Shown: piece after piece, positions 9,155 through 19,925 of the stretch
How positions within the stretch are numbered: position 1 is the stretch's first letter
How the letters are laid out: each line of letters starts with the position of its first letter
Assembly: GCA_017893485.1 (NCBI GenBank)
Contig: CM030363.1
Coordinates: forward strand, 175,989,744-176,053,743
Reading direction: 5' to 3'
From: Hemerocallis citrina
Taxonomy: Eukaryota; Streptophyta; Magnoliopsida; Asparagales; Asphodelaceae
DNA length: 64,000 nt
The notes under the pieces: generated by a model
Database searches by the model: none
What the model was told of the DNA's origin: nothing
What the model saw: the letters and a program-made list of their open reading frames with translations, nothing else
Translations under genes and position numbers: made by a program

Positions 9155-11365
9155 TCAGGGGCCCACCTTCTTCGTCGCGTCGACCACGGGCGCATCGACG
9201 GATGGCCCCTCGATCCGCCCCTCGACCCGGCCGTCCGCCGCAGGCTCGTCGGCCTCTTCCTCCTCATCCTCCCCTTCGGCCTCGTCGTCCTCGCCCTCCC
9301 CCTCGTCGCCTGAAGGCGACCCTGGCCACAGGCGGTAGCCGACCCGCTCGAAGCCAGGGATTCGTTCTTGCACATGGTCGAGCGCCGTTTGGTAAGATTG
9401 CTCCATGTTCTCGGCCATGTGCTTCTTCGCCTCAGCCTCGACCTCCTTCTCCACCTCAGCCCTGATCTTCGTAGCCAAGGCCTTCTTCTTCGCCTTCTCT
9501 TCGGCCAAGGACTTCGTCGCCGTAGCCAACTCCTCGGCGGCCTTGGCAGACTCCGCCTTGAGGCTCCCCTTGATTTTCTCCAGGTGGGCAACAAGGTCGG
9601 CCACCCGGACTTCCAAGGACTCGGCTCTCCTCTGCTCGGCCTCGAGTTCCTTGACCGCCCGGACCTTCGCCAACCTGTCTTTGTCGCTCGCCACCCTCAA
9701 CTCCTTCTCCTGCTCGGCGAATGTCTCGAGGAGATGGCCGAAGTGACAGGTAGCCTGCGAAGACTAACGGTGAGCGCGCTAAACAAACCGGGCAGTAAAC
9801 TTGGAAAAAACTTAGCAAGAAGAAACTTACCGAGACGAGTGACCGAGCCACCTCATAGGTGTCGTCACCCACCGTCCCCGCCTTTAGCGCGGCTCGATCC
9901 TTCGGAGTTGCCAAGTGTTTGACGACCTGCACTGACATTTGCGAATTGCCGAGGAACCCGTCATGGTTCCTCACTCGCCAGTTCGGCACGAACAGCTGCT
10001 TGTGCTGCTCGGTCAGAATCTCCTCGGCATCTCTGGTCAGCGGTGGTGCCTCGATCGACAGCGCCGCGTTCACGTCGAAGACCCCCTCGATCACGCCAGG
10101 GGCCACAGAGGACGAGGGCTCCTCGACGATGACAACCTCCGAGGGCGCCTCAACAGTCGGAGGGGGAGGAGTGATGGTAGAGGAAACGGTGGGCAGCGGA
10201 GTCGAAGAGGCAGCCTTGGTCGCCCTCTTCCTCTTTCGGCCCCCGGTCAACTTGGACCTATCAGCCATCATTGCGTTGAAATCAATCTTCATCGCTTCTG
10301 CGTCAGACAACGAAAAGAAAACAAATCAGCGAGATGAACTAAAAACTTGAAAGAAAAACGAAAATAAATGAGATGTCAGGAGCATACTCGGGTCGATGGG
10401 GCTTAGGCCGGACCCGAACAAAACCTCCTCCGTCAAATCCCTCCAACTCAAGATCGGAAGAGCCATTATCTTCCTCGCCACATCCTCCTCGGCCTCAGAC
10501 AAAACAGGGTCGGCACGCGCGAACTTCGGCACCTCCACCTTCCAACGGGTCGGAATAGGCCGAATCGCCTCGCCCCTTACTATGAAATACCTCTCCTTCC
10601 AACCCTTAATTGAGTTAGGGTTTTCTATAATCTTAACACCCTTCCTCGGTCCCAAGTAGTATCGATACTCCGTCTTGTGCTGCCGGTTTACTCGATACAT
10701 TCCTCGGAAGACCGTGAGATCCGGCTCTACTTCGGCTCGGTAGCACTGAAGCAAAAAGGCGTTCACATGACGCCAAGTGTTCGGCATGAACTGGGTCGGC
10801 GCGAGGCAGAACCAGCCGAGGATCTCAAGGATGAAAGGGTGCAGTGGGAAGCGTAACCCGGCATTCAAGGAGTCGACGTCGAACATGCACATGTCCGATG
10901 ACGGCAGCTTAGAGTTCGCCCATATCCCGGGTCCGCGGAGGATCAGCTTGTACTCCGGAGGAATGGCGACGGCCCTCCTAACCCGAAGTAGGTCCTTCTC
11001 GGCCAGCAACGTGATGAGCTCGTCGGCTTCGGTGGGAAGGGCCGGGTTAGGTTCCTCGACGATCTTAGACTTCCCATAGATCGCCTTCTCCAGCAGGTCG
11101 CCCTGGTACTGCCTGACCCCCTGAATGACCGGACAGGACAGAAGGATACCGCCCCATCTCGGGGGACTTGCTTCGGGTTCTCCACAATCACCGCCACTAC
11201 AGGGGATTGGGCCTCCACCCTCATCCTCTTCTTCTCCTTCCTCGTCTCGGCTATACACGGTTCGGCAACTTGCTTACCCTTCCTCCGGATCTCCGACCTC
11301 CTCCTCTCCTCGGCACCATCATCGCCCGAAGACGAGGCCCCACTCCCCGAGTTCACTCGAGACAT
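9155..11365 (-). CDS. Antisense accessory gene 1 of element A: spliced, Transposase_28-like plus acidic coiled coil
   Basis: Three exons: 11365-10388, 10297-9831 and 9754-9155. Intron 1 is 90 bp (GTATGC...CAG) with phase 1; intron 2 is 76 bp (GTAAGT...CAG) with phase 0. The product is about 680 residues. Exon 1 has an acidic/basic leader and then a domain with RFPLHPFILEILGWF, FMPNTWRHVNAFLL and SIKGWKERYFIV, which I recognise as the plant Transposase_28 (putative gypsy-type) family. Exon 2 carries LFVPNWRVRNHDGFLG and LATPKDRAALKAG. Exon 3 is coiled coil with EAEAKKHMAENMEQSY and a long Glu/Asp tail. Exon 2 and exon 3 are open; exon 1 has a one-base frameshift at a C run near 11160. Splice sites and phases match element C. 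Function unknown. Confidence 0.85.
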
Positions 11366-11570
11366 CTCTAGATAAATTATTTAGACTAGGTGAACTGACC
11401 TTTTGAAGTGACGTTCGCGGTCGGAGTGCTCTCGCCGGAAATCGCCTGGCCCACGCGACAGCTAACGGCAACGCCTTGGAGAGAAAATCACCACCGGCAG
11501 AGAACTTAGAGATCGAAAGTAAAAACTTGAGAGTAAAAAGTGAGAAATGAGTTTGGGAGTGAGGGTGAAA

Positions 11571-11580
11571 GCTTATAACC
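11571..11580 (-). promoter_or_regulatory. TATA-like box of antisense accessory gene 1 (element A)
   Basis: Minus strand GTTATAAGCT is followed by a pyrimidine-rich leader (CTCACTCCC, TTTCTCACTTTTTACTCT). Element C has CTATAAGTTCTCACCC and a similar leader (39849 on). Both are followed by a shared leader motif, GAACGTCAC, about 25-50 bp before the ATG. This suggests the antisense gene has its own promoter inside the element. Confidence 0.65.
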
Positions 11581-11769
11581 CCTGACAAGTTGGGCCTCCT
11601 TGGGAAACGCAAAAAGCCCACTAGGATGCCAAAGCGACAAGCGGAAAAGTTACGAAGTTGTGAGAAGCAAGAGACTCTTCAAGATACCAAGTCAACAACT
11701 CGGCCACCGGTCTGCCGAACCGAGCTATCGGACAGCCCGGCTGGGCAACCGAGCCACTGCCTATCTTCA

Positions 11770-14340
11770 AAACAAACAGCCCTGATGCGCCGAGCCGAGG
11801 TACTGGGGTACCGACCCTCGTATATGGCAAAAAATCGTCCCGAGGCGAAGTCACCGTCGGATCTCTTCAAAATTCGCGACAGAATCTGATGGACGGTTCA
11901 GATCGTGCCACGCTCACAAAACGACAAGATAACGTTTTCTCGTGATCTGAACCCCATCCTCGTGATGCGCGCCATGATGAACGGCTCAGATTCGTCCACG
12001 CGTATCTTCCGAGACGCCCGCAACCGGCTCGCCTAGCCGAGCTACCGAACAGCTCAGCCGAGCAGCTGAGCTACTGGGCACAGAAGGATGGAACCCCCAA
12101 GAGATATTTCCTTCAAAAATATCCAGCTCAGCACCTCGGCCAAACAGCCCTGATTCGCCGAGCCGAGGTACCGGGGTACCGACCCTCGTATATGGCAAAA
12201 AATCGTCCCGAGGCGAAGTCACCGTCGGATCTCTTCAAAATTCGCGACAGAATCTGATAGACGGTTCAGATCGTGCCACGCTCACAAAACGACAAGATAA
12301 CATTTTCTCGTGATCTGAACCCCATCCTCGTGATGCGCGCCATGATGAACGGCTCAGATTCGTCCACGCGTATCTTCCGAGACGCCCGCCACCGGCTCGC
12401 CCAGCCGAGCTACCGAACAGCTCAGCCGAGCAGCCGAGCTACTGGGCACAGAAGGATGGAACCCCCAAGAGATATTTCCTTCAAAAATATCCAGCTCAGC
12501 ACCTCGGCCAAACAGCCCTGATTCGCCGAGCCGAGGACCGGGGTACCGACCCTCGTATATGGCAAAAAATCGTCCCGAGGCGAAGTCACCGTCGGATCTC
12601 TTCAAAATTCGCGACAGAATCTGATGGACGGTTCAGATCGTGCCACGCTCACAAAACGACAAGATAACGTTTTCTCGTGATCTGAACCCCATCCTCGTGA
12701 TGCGCGCCATGATGAACGGCTCAGATTCGTCCACGCGTATCTTCCGAGACGCCCGCCACCGGCTCGCCCAGCCGAGCTACCGAACAGCTCAGCCGAGCAG
12801 CCGAGCTACTGGGCACAGAAGGATGGAACCCCCAAGAGATATTTCCTTCAAAAATATCCAGCTCAGCACCTCGGCCAAACAGCCCTGATTCGCCGAGCCG
12901 AGGTACCGGGGTACCGACCCTCGTATATGGCAAAAAATCGTCCCGAGGCAAAGTCACCGTCGGATCTCTTCAAAATTCGCGACAGAATCTGATGGACGGT
13001 TCAGATCGTGCCACGCTCACAAAACGACAAGATAACGTTTTCTCGTGATCTGAACCCCATCCTCGTGATGCGCGCCATGATGAACGGCTCAGATTCGTCC
13101 ACGCGTATCTTCCGAGATGCCCGCCACCGGCTCGCCCAGCCGAGCTACCGAACAGCTCAGCCGAGCAGCCGAGCTACTGGGCACAGAAGGATGGAACCCC
13201 CAAGAGATATTTCCTTCAAAAATATCCAGCTCAGCACCACGGCCAAACAGCCCTGATTCGCCGAGCTGAGGTACCGGGGTACCGACCCTCGTATATGGCA
13301 AAAAATCGTCCCGAGGCGAAGTCACCGTCGGATCTCTTCAAAATTCGCGACAGAATCTGATGGACGGTTCAGATCGTGCCACGCTCACAAAACGACAAGA
13401 TAACGTTTTCTCGTGATCTAAACCCCATCCTCGTGATGCGCGCCATGATGAACGGCTCAGATTCGTCCACGCGTATCTTCCGAGACGCCCGCCACCGGCT
13501 CGCCCAGCCGAGCTACCGAACAGCTCAGCCGAGCAGCCGAGCTACTGGGCACAGAAGGGTGGAACCCCCAAGAGATATTTCCTTCAAAAATATCCAGCTC
13601 AGCACCTCGGCCAAACAGCCCTAATGCGCCGAGCCGAGGTACCGGGGTACCGACCCTCGTATGTGGCAAAAAATTGTCCCGAGGCGAAGTCACCGTCGGA
13701 TCTCTTCAAAATTCGCAACAGGATCTGACGGACGGTTCAGATCGTGCCACGTCCACTAAACGACAAGATAGCGTATTATGGAGATCCGCGCTGAAATAGA
13801 CACCTCAGATGATGCCACGTCCCTCGGATCATCCGAACCGAGGCACCGACCCATCTAGCCGAGGAGTTGATGCGCCGAGCTGAGGTGCCGGGTACCGACC
13901 CTCGTATATGTTGGAGATCCACGCTGAGTTGGACGGCCCGGATGACGTCACGTCCCTCGGATCATCCGAACCGAGGCACCGACCCATCTAGCCGAGGAGT
14001 CGAGCCGCCGAGCCGAGGTGCCGGGGTACCGACCCTCGTATATGGCAAAAAATCGCACCGACCCATATCAGCCGTTGGATCTTGTGAAAAAGCGCGCTCG
14101 TCATGATGGATGGCCCAGATTTGGCCACGTCCACTAAACGACAAGATAGCGTTTTATGGAGATCCACGCTGAGATGGACGGCCCAGATGATGCCACGTAC
14201 CTCGGAACCATCGAGCCGAGGCACTAACCATCCTAGCCGAGGCACTGGTCCTCGAGATGCCAGGCCGAGTCGAGGTACCGAGGTACCGACCCTCGTATAC
14301 GGCGGAAAAACGCGCCGAGGAGCAGGGACCGTCTGATCTC
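11770..14340 (+). repeat. Distal tandem array of element A (about 368-bp unit)
   Basis: At least five nearly identical 367-368-bp units (for example starts at 12273, 12640, 13008 and 13376 of the same internal point), then two shorter degenerate units. Each unit holds GGTACCGGGGTACCG, TATATGGCAAAAAATCGTCC and CAAAACGACAAGATAACG. The array lies directly upstream of the antisense promoter. About 160 bp of the unit is homologous to the reverse complement of the element C distal unit. Short open frames repeated in each unit on both strands are by-products of the repeat. Confidence 0.95.
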
Positions 14341-14753
14341 TCCGAAAATCGCGCTCCGCCCTGATCGAGGGCTCTGATGACGCCACGCCATAAATGAATA
14401 TTAAAAATTCGATTTCTATTTATTTAAATCATTTTATTTATCTAAAAATTGCGAAAAATCACTAAAAATTCGGGAAAATTAGCTAAAAATTCCAGGAAAT
14501 AATTAAAAATTCGGGGGCTATTTCCCAGCCTCCGAACGAACAATTATTGCCTAGAACGCACGGCTAAAGCCCCCGAACGACTAGCTGATGCATTGCGAAA
14601 TTAGATAAATAGCCTGAAAAAATAGACAAAAACTTGATATACCATATGGCTTCAAGAAAGAAGAAGAAATTGCCTTACCACCCACTTCGGGATTCCAAAA
14701 ACACCCAGTCGGACTTCGAAACAACTCCATTAGCCACTAAAATAGTCAAACTA
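14341..14753 (+). other. AT-rich pre-PPT region of element A
   Basis: No gene. A low-complexity AAAAATTCG-type tract is followed by about 250 bp that resembles the equivalent region of element C (37392-37780, reverse strand), including ACTACTCCTCAAAG just before the hairpin. Confidence 0.6.
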
Positions 14754-14799
14754 CTCCTCAAAGACTGATTGACCTCAGCCTTTAGGAGTGGGGGGCTCG
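14754..14799 (+). promoter_or_regulatory. Hairpin plus polypurine tract of element A
   Basis: CTCCT-C-AAAG-A-CTGA pairs with TCAG-C-CTTT-A-GGAG around a six-base loop. The 3' arm runs straight into the polypurine tract GGAGTGGGGGGC that ends next to the 3' LTR. Element C has the equivalent fold on the minus strand at 37357-37391. Confidence 0.75.
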
Positions 14800-15395
14800 T
14801 GACGTGGCTAAAAATAGGGGTTTAATCAAGGCCATCCAAATGGAACACGAATCCCGAGGTTCAGGGGTGAAACGGTAGTTTTACCTACAAACGGGTCTGA
14901 AGCGGGTACTGGGTCTCCTTCTCACAGATCCGATAACCCGCGAACGGATCCACCACAACTGGGTGCGGGTTTCAACCAGCAACAAACCCGGTCCAGCAGG
15001 ATAGAATTAGGGTTTCTGATTAATATTAATCAACGGCCCTGATTCATATCTATCCTTTCACTGGGGATTAGGGATTACATTCCTTATCTATATACGCAGG
15101 AATTACATGCCTAATCTGTCCCCTAAGACGCCTATAAATACCCCCCACCCATCTCCATTAAGAGGTAATCAATCTTTCACCAGTTTTTGCGCTCATTCAT
15201 AGTCTTCCTAGATTACTGACTTGAGCGTCGGAGGGTGCGTCGCCGGGGACAACCCCGGTGTCTCGCACTTTGTGCAGGTGTACGGCGGGAGCAACGATCG
15301 AAGCCCCAAGGAACAGGTATACAGGTTTACTATTCAGTTTCCCTAAGAATCCACAAATTCATCTGTTTGCCCCCACACCAAATTTAGCGGCAACA
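14800..15395 (+). repeat. Element A 3' LTR
   Basis: 596 bp, differing from the 5' LTR by six substitutions and one extra C in a C run. It ends CAACA before the TTAAG duplication. Confidence 0.95.
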
Positions 15396-15400
15396 TTAAG

Positions 15401-16560
15401 TTATTTTACTCTATTATGTGTTATTTTCTTACTTCTTAAACGAACTTAGTTACATTATCGTAACGATCATGACTTTGTAACATCATAACATCTTACAATG
15501 TTTACTCCGATAGTTGCATGTAACTCTTTTGTAACTACAATTTCAATTATATTTAGCGTAAATGATAAAATAGTACCCAAATTTTTTATAATACTTAAAT
15601 AGCACTCAAAGTTTTAAAATAGGACCAAAAAACACCTATGTTAATTTTTGAGCGGAAAGAGTATGAAATTACAGAAATAACTTCATGCCTCTTTAATGTC
15701 TCTTCTTCTTTTTTCAGTTCATCTTCTTCATTTTTTAGTTTTCCTTGTTTTCATTTTTTAAAAAAATAAATTTGGTGGAGATGAAGGTGATGCTGATCGG
15801 TTTCGGAGGAGGTGGAGATGGTGATCGGTGGTGGTGATGGTGGTTGGAGATGGTGGTTGGAGTTGTTGAAGATGGTGGAGATGGTGGTCGATTGTGGAGA
15901 TGGTGATGGATTTTATAATTTGTATAAGGAGATTAGGGCAATTTTGACATTTCACACGCTTCTTAACGAGTTTAAAGACATGTAATTTTTGGTCATATTT
16001 TAAAGAGTTCGGGTGTTGTTTGGGTATTATAAAAGGAAGATCAAAATCCTTATGGCTGGTCCTTCTCGATCTCGCTCAAATTGTGCCCTTTTCGGACAAG
16101 GAGAGATAGCTCTGGAACAATTAGGAGATTCTCTGGAAGAAATACGAGGTCAAACCCGATACGAACCCATTTCAAGTTTGAAAACGCATACGCCATTATT
16201 TTGACCGTTCTGTCGCCTATGATAGACGGACCAATTGGTCAAAAATAGGTTTGTGCCGCAAGTGTTGGGTGCTATTTGGAAATTAGGATAAAGTTTGGGT
16301 ATCATTTCGTCTTTGACCCTTATATATATTCTGAATACTTTTATATATTTAATTGCAACGTACATTTGTACCAAACTCTCTCGTACATTTTTCAAACCAA
16401 CTCTTACTAACACCACATGCAGATGCAATGCGTGTGTTTTTCTATTTCCCATCGTAAACCATTAAGTATACAAATCAACCAAAATAAATACACATGTAAC
16501 ACTACATGTCTTGAATATTTTTTTAGGGTCACAAATTCATATCTAGATTTTAAAAGACTA
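15401..16560. repeat. AT-rich flank with MITE-like inverted repeats and a GGTGGAGAT minisatellite
   Basis: TAGTACCCAAATTTTT...AAATAGCACTCAA at about 15571-15618 recurs inverted at about 16000-16035 and, less well, at 16262-16310. This suggests a small inverted-repeat element of about 460 bp, possibly two nested ones. At about 15775-15915 there is a degenerate GGTGGAGAT/GGTGATGGT minisatellite. A 63-codon frame at 16013 has no similarity I recognise. No clear target-site duplication was found. Confidence 0.4.
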
Positions 16561-16592
16561 CACGTGTATTACGCACACTAACCATCACCATC

Positions 16593-16599
16593 TATATAA
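16593..16599 (+). promoter_or_regulatory. TATA box upstream of the CWC22-like pseudogene
   Basis: TATATAA about 118 bp before the first ATG of the pseudogene. A CT-rich leader with CTAGGGTTTC and TTAGGGTTTA follows. AGGGTTT (telo-box type) motifs are common in leaders of plant housekeeping and RNA-processing genes. Confidence 0.5.
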
Positions 16600-16710
16600 G
16601 GAGGATCAGACCTACTTTTAAACCACCACCAATATCTCTCTTCTCTCCTCCCCCTACTGTTTCTAGGGTTTCTTCTCCGACAATTTTTAGGGTTTATAGG
16701 GCTTCATACA

Positions 16711-19309
16711 ATGAAGACCACTATGGATTCAGAAGATCAAAAGTTTGAAGAGATGAAACCTGCGAGATAGTAGTAAATATGGCAGATTGTGTGTCGATTA
16801 AGTTCCAAAAAGAAAACCAAAGTCACAAATCAAAGAGAAAACAAGAAGGAGAGTCACAGACTGCGGAATATACGTCCCACCGCAGAAAACGATGGACAAA
16901 AACAATGACCATTATGAAAGATCAAGTTGGTTTGCCCTTGGCAGAAGTATAAACAACCTTATGGACAAGGTTAATGTGACAAATAACAAGAACATCATTC
17001 CCCAGCTCTTTGCAGAGAACCTAATTCGAGGAAGAGGGTTGTTCTCTCAGTCCAGCCACAAAATGTAGATGGCATGTCCGTAGCACACTAATGGTTTCGA
17101 TACGTTGGTTGCTGTAGTCAACAACAAGTTTCTGGAAATCGGTAATTTGCTTTTGAAAATGCTTGTATATCATATTAAAAGGGCTTATAAAATGAATGAC
17201 AAGCCTAGACTACTCAATGCAGCGAAGTTTATTGCCCATCTTGTGAACCAATATTTTGCCTACGACAATTTTTTTTTTGGATAATAAGGATAGAGCCATA
17301 TACAGTTCGCCCATGAGATTGTTGCATTGGAGTTGCTTATTTCTCTCCTTGTTCCACCCACTGAATATAGTGTCGAGGTGGATGTCAAGTAGGGGTGGAT
17401 AACTATTATCCAAACCGACCAATCCGAACCAATCCAATCCGAACCGACCGGTTTTTACCGAATCAATTGGGGGTTTGGATTGCCTCGGTTCTTGTTCTTC
17501 AATAACCAACTGGACCGGTTCGCTTGTTGGATGAGGCTTTCAAATAATCGATGAAATCGAACCGACCGTACCTCTATGCATAAGTCAATAAAAAATATAG
17601 TTCTCCTTTAATTTCTTGAATATAAAAATAGTCATTTCTCATTTTCTTGGAGATACAAACAGTCTTCTTTAATTTCTTTAATACAAACCGAGCAATTGTT
17701 CTACCTATGTTTTGATTCTCCATAATTCTGTGTGTTATGTTGTTGAGAAATGCTTGATTTACAGTGTGGCCCAACTTAATAGAATCATGAAGTTGATGTA
17801 ACATTTAGTAGTTACTTTAATCAAGTCAAGTAAAAATTGTAATCTAATTTTTTTTATTGTACCTGAAATTCAATTAGCTATGGTTATTTAATGTTTCTTT
17901 TATGATAATAAACTAAGATTACAGAAGTACGCAAGTGAAAAAATAGTTTATCTCACCCATTTAAATGTCATAATTTCAAACAATTAGTGCAAAATTTATT
18001 AACAACTTGTGGTTTTATGAATCTTCATTTTAAATTCATTTCTGAATAACAAATAACAGGTTGTTTCTTAAGTTTGATTGAAGTTGATCTTTTAAATTCA
18101 ACAAAATTATGAATGATGTTGAAGGTGAAAAGTAGCACGCCAAATCGACCATCCAATCCAATCCAAACCGAGCTTAATTGGCTTGGATGAAAATCGATCC
18201 AATTAAGGTTCGGATTGGTTGCGGATGAGAAAATTAAAAAATCGATCTTTTTTGAATCGGTGGTGGATGGTCCATATTAGGTCGGACACCGACCGATGCC
18301 CACCCTAATGTCGAGATTGTCAAAGAATGTAGGGCTGCGTTGAAAGACTTGGGTCCTGCTGGTCTTTGTCTTCTTTTTTAGCATTTTAGGAGTATACTTT
18401 ATGAAGGAGAGGTTGATAAGCGAACTGCCTTCTTGATTGAAGCTGTTTTGGAGGTACAGAGAGAAAAGTTTCAGGGATATCCTGCTATTCGCTCAGAAGT
18501 GGACCTTATGGAGATAGATGGCGTTTACTCATAAGGTGTCTATTGATGATGATATCGATCCAGAGAGTAGTCTAGGTGTTTTTTAGCCTAATCCTTAATT
18601 TTTTTAGAAGAATGCTTATGATGTTCTCAAGAGGACCATCCTTGGGGATGAAGATAAGGAAAGTTCTGAGGTTGATGAGGATGAGGAAGAGCCTGAAGAA
18701 GAGAAGAGGAGAAGAGGAAGGGATGAAGATCATAGATGACACAGAAACAGACCTTGTTCATTTAAGAAGAGACATTTATTTGACAGTCATGTCAAGCCTT
18801 TCTTCTGAAAAGGCTGGCCATAAGTTGTTAATGGTCAAGATCGAGCCAGGATAGTAGATGGAAATGTGCAGAATGATGGTGGAGTGTTGCACCGAAGATG
18901 TAACATATAATCGATATTATGGTCTCTTAGGAGTGCAATCCTGTAGATACAACAAAGTTTATAAGGAAAGTTCCGTTGAGTGCTTTGTTCAACAGTACTC
19001 GACTATTCATCAATTGGAAACAAACAAGCTGTCTAATGTGGCCAAATGTTATGCTTATTTACTTGGCAAAGATGCACTCCCCTGGCATGTTCTATCTTAC
19101 ATACGCTTAACCAAAGAGGATACAACTTCATCATCTAGAATTTTCGTTAAGATCCTTTTTTAGGAATTATCGGTGCAACTTGGAGTATTGTCACTTAGTG
19201 AAGGTATGAAGGATCTAACTAGGGAAGATGCGTTCAAATTTATTTTCTCAAAGGATTGTGATGTTGCTTTTTTCGTTGTGGGTGCAATAGATGATGAGTT
19301 ATTGGATTA
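16711..19309 (+). pseudogene. CWC22: CWC22-like pre-mRNA splicing factor pseudogene
   Basis: The conceptual product matches plant CWC22, a spliceosome component that links to eIF4A3, across its MIF4G and MA3 domains. Visible blocks include SINNLMDKVNVTNNKNIIPQ, ENLIRGRGLFSQS, AAKFIAHLVNQ, ETDLVHLRRDIYLTVMSS, FVQQYSTIHQLETNKLSNVA and DALPWHVLSYIRLTKEDTTS. There are several in-frame stops (for example at 17066, 17081, 18852 and 19160) and frame changes. A hAT-like element interrupts it at 17390-18307. Apart from that insertion the homologous blocks run on without introns. If the parent gene has introns here, this is a retrocopy, although it keeps a promoter-like 5' region. It is truncated on the right by the LTR of element E. 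Confidence 0.88.
17390..18307. mobile_element. Non-autonomous hAT-like element in the CWC22 pseudogene
   Basis: Ends are TAGGGGTGG and CCCACCCTA, an imperfect terminal inverted repeat of hAT type. They are flanked by the 8-bp duplication ATGTCAAG (17382-17389) and ATGTCGAG (18308-18315), one mismatch. Length is 918 bp with no transposase frame. Subterminal sequence is rich in AACCGA/TCGGTT and CCAATCC-type motifs on both sides, typical of hAT binding regions. Removing it rejoins the CWC22-like blocks. Confidence 0.85.
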
Positions 19310-19871
19310 AAGTGGAAAGACCAGATCTCAGTCGTCAATTAGGTATAGATGAGAGGCTAGTACGTGTGGATATAGGTGGAGGTTATGGTGGTAGCGCTTG
19401 TTGACGTCCCTCCAAAAACTGCAAGGGCAGCCTGAAACATCGGGGGTGATACCAGCGACAGACCCTCCAGCGATCAGGTCAGTAACTAGAAATAATAAAC
19501 TAGGCTTAGTGGGCAAAAGATTGATACCTAATAAAAGAGGAGGGATCTTATTTATGGGCTTGAGTAGGACCAGTTAGAGGAGGATTCCCTTAAATGATTT
19601 GGAGGATCCCTTTAATCAAGGGATTTAATATGTTAATATCTCTCTAATCTCAGGGATTTGATTACCATCCTTAATCGGTTCATCAATTACCCATGATTTG
19701 GCTACTGGTAGTCTCAACTCATGGGTTAAGCTGATGTGATGGGACTATGATTGGCCCATGTTCAGATTGTGGGCCTGTAGATGCCGTGAAAATGACCACC
19801 TTGCTTGTAGGGACTCCGAGATTCATGTAGAATCTTGCGGTTCTGATTAGCCAGGGTTGTTACCCTCATCA
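19310..19871 (-). repeat. Element E 3' LTR (outer boundary approximate)
   Basis: Diverged homologue of the element C LTR: shared blocks include GACCCTCC, CAGTAA, GGCAAAAGATTGAT and TATTTATGGGC in the same order. The inner end is TCATCA at 19871, so on the minus strand the LTR starts TGATGAGGG. The left end cannot be fixed without its partner LTR and was set just after the CWC22-like sequence ends. Confidence 0.65.
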
Positions 19872-19890
19872 TAAGCCCCACTCTCGGAGG
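19872..19890 (-). other. Polypurine tract of element E
   Basis: Minus strand CCTCCGAGAGTGGGGCTTA adjoins the LTR. It matches the GGGAGTGGGGGG tracts of A and C, with the shared CTACTCC...AAAG block just upstream. Confidence 0.7.
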
Positions 19891-19925
19891 TTAACTTTCG
19901 TGGAGTAGATAACTCGCGAGGAAAA

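Larger units (their letters stand above)
387..15395 (+). mobile_element. Element A: complete Tat-lineage Ty3/Gypsy LTR retrotransposon
   Basis: Two near-identical LTRs (595 and 596 bp, TG...CA ends) bound the element, and both sides are flanked by the 5-bp direct repeat TTAAG. Internally there is a primer-binding site, one gag-pol frame without a chromodomain, a dual RNase H, a tandem array, two genes on the opposite strand, a second array, a polypurine tract and the 3' LTR. The second, archaeal-type RNase H and the antisense extra genes are known traits of the Tat lineage. I count 6 substitutions and 1 indel between the LTRs, about 1%. At an assumed 1.3e-8 per site per year this gives roughly 0.4 million years. 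Despite its youth, gag-pol has one frameshift and two nonsense codons, so the copy is probably non-autonomous. Confidence 0.96.

Noticed and set aside
11986..13693. Repeated 78-83 codon open frames on both strands, near-identical every 368 bp
   Set aside because: They recur only because the repeat unit recurs, exist on both strands, and have no similarity or start context; treated as by-products of the array.
16013..16204. A 63-codon open frame possibly of organellar origin
   Set aside because: I could not match it to any organellar or nuclear gene I know, and it overlaps the inverted-repeat segment; not called as a gene.
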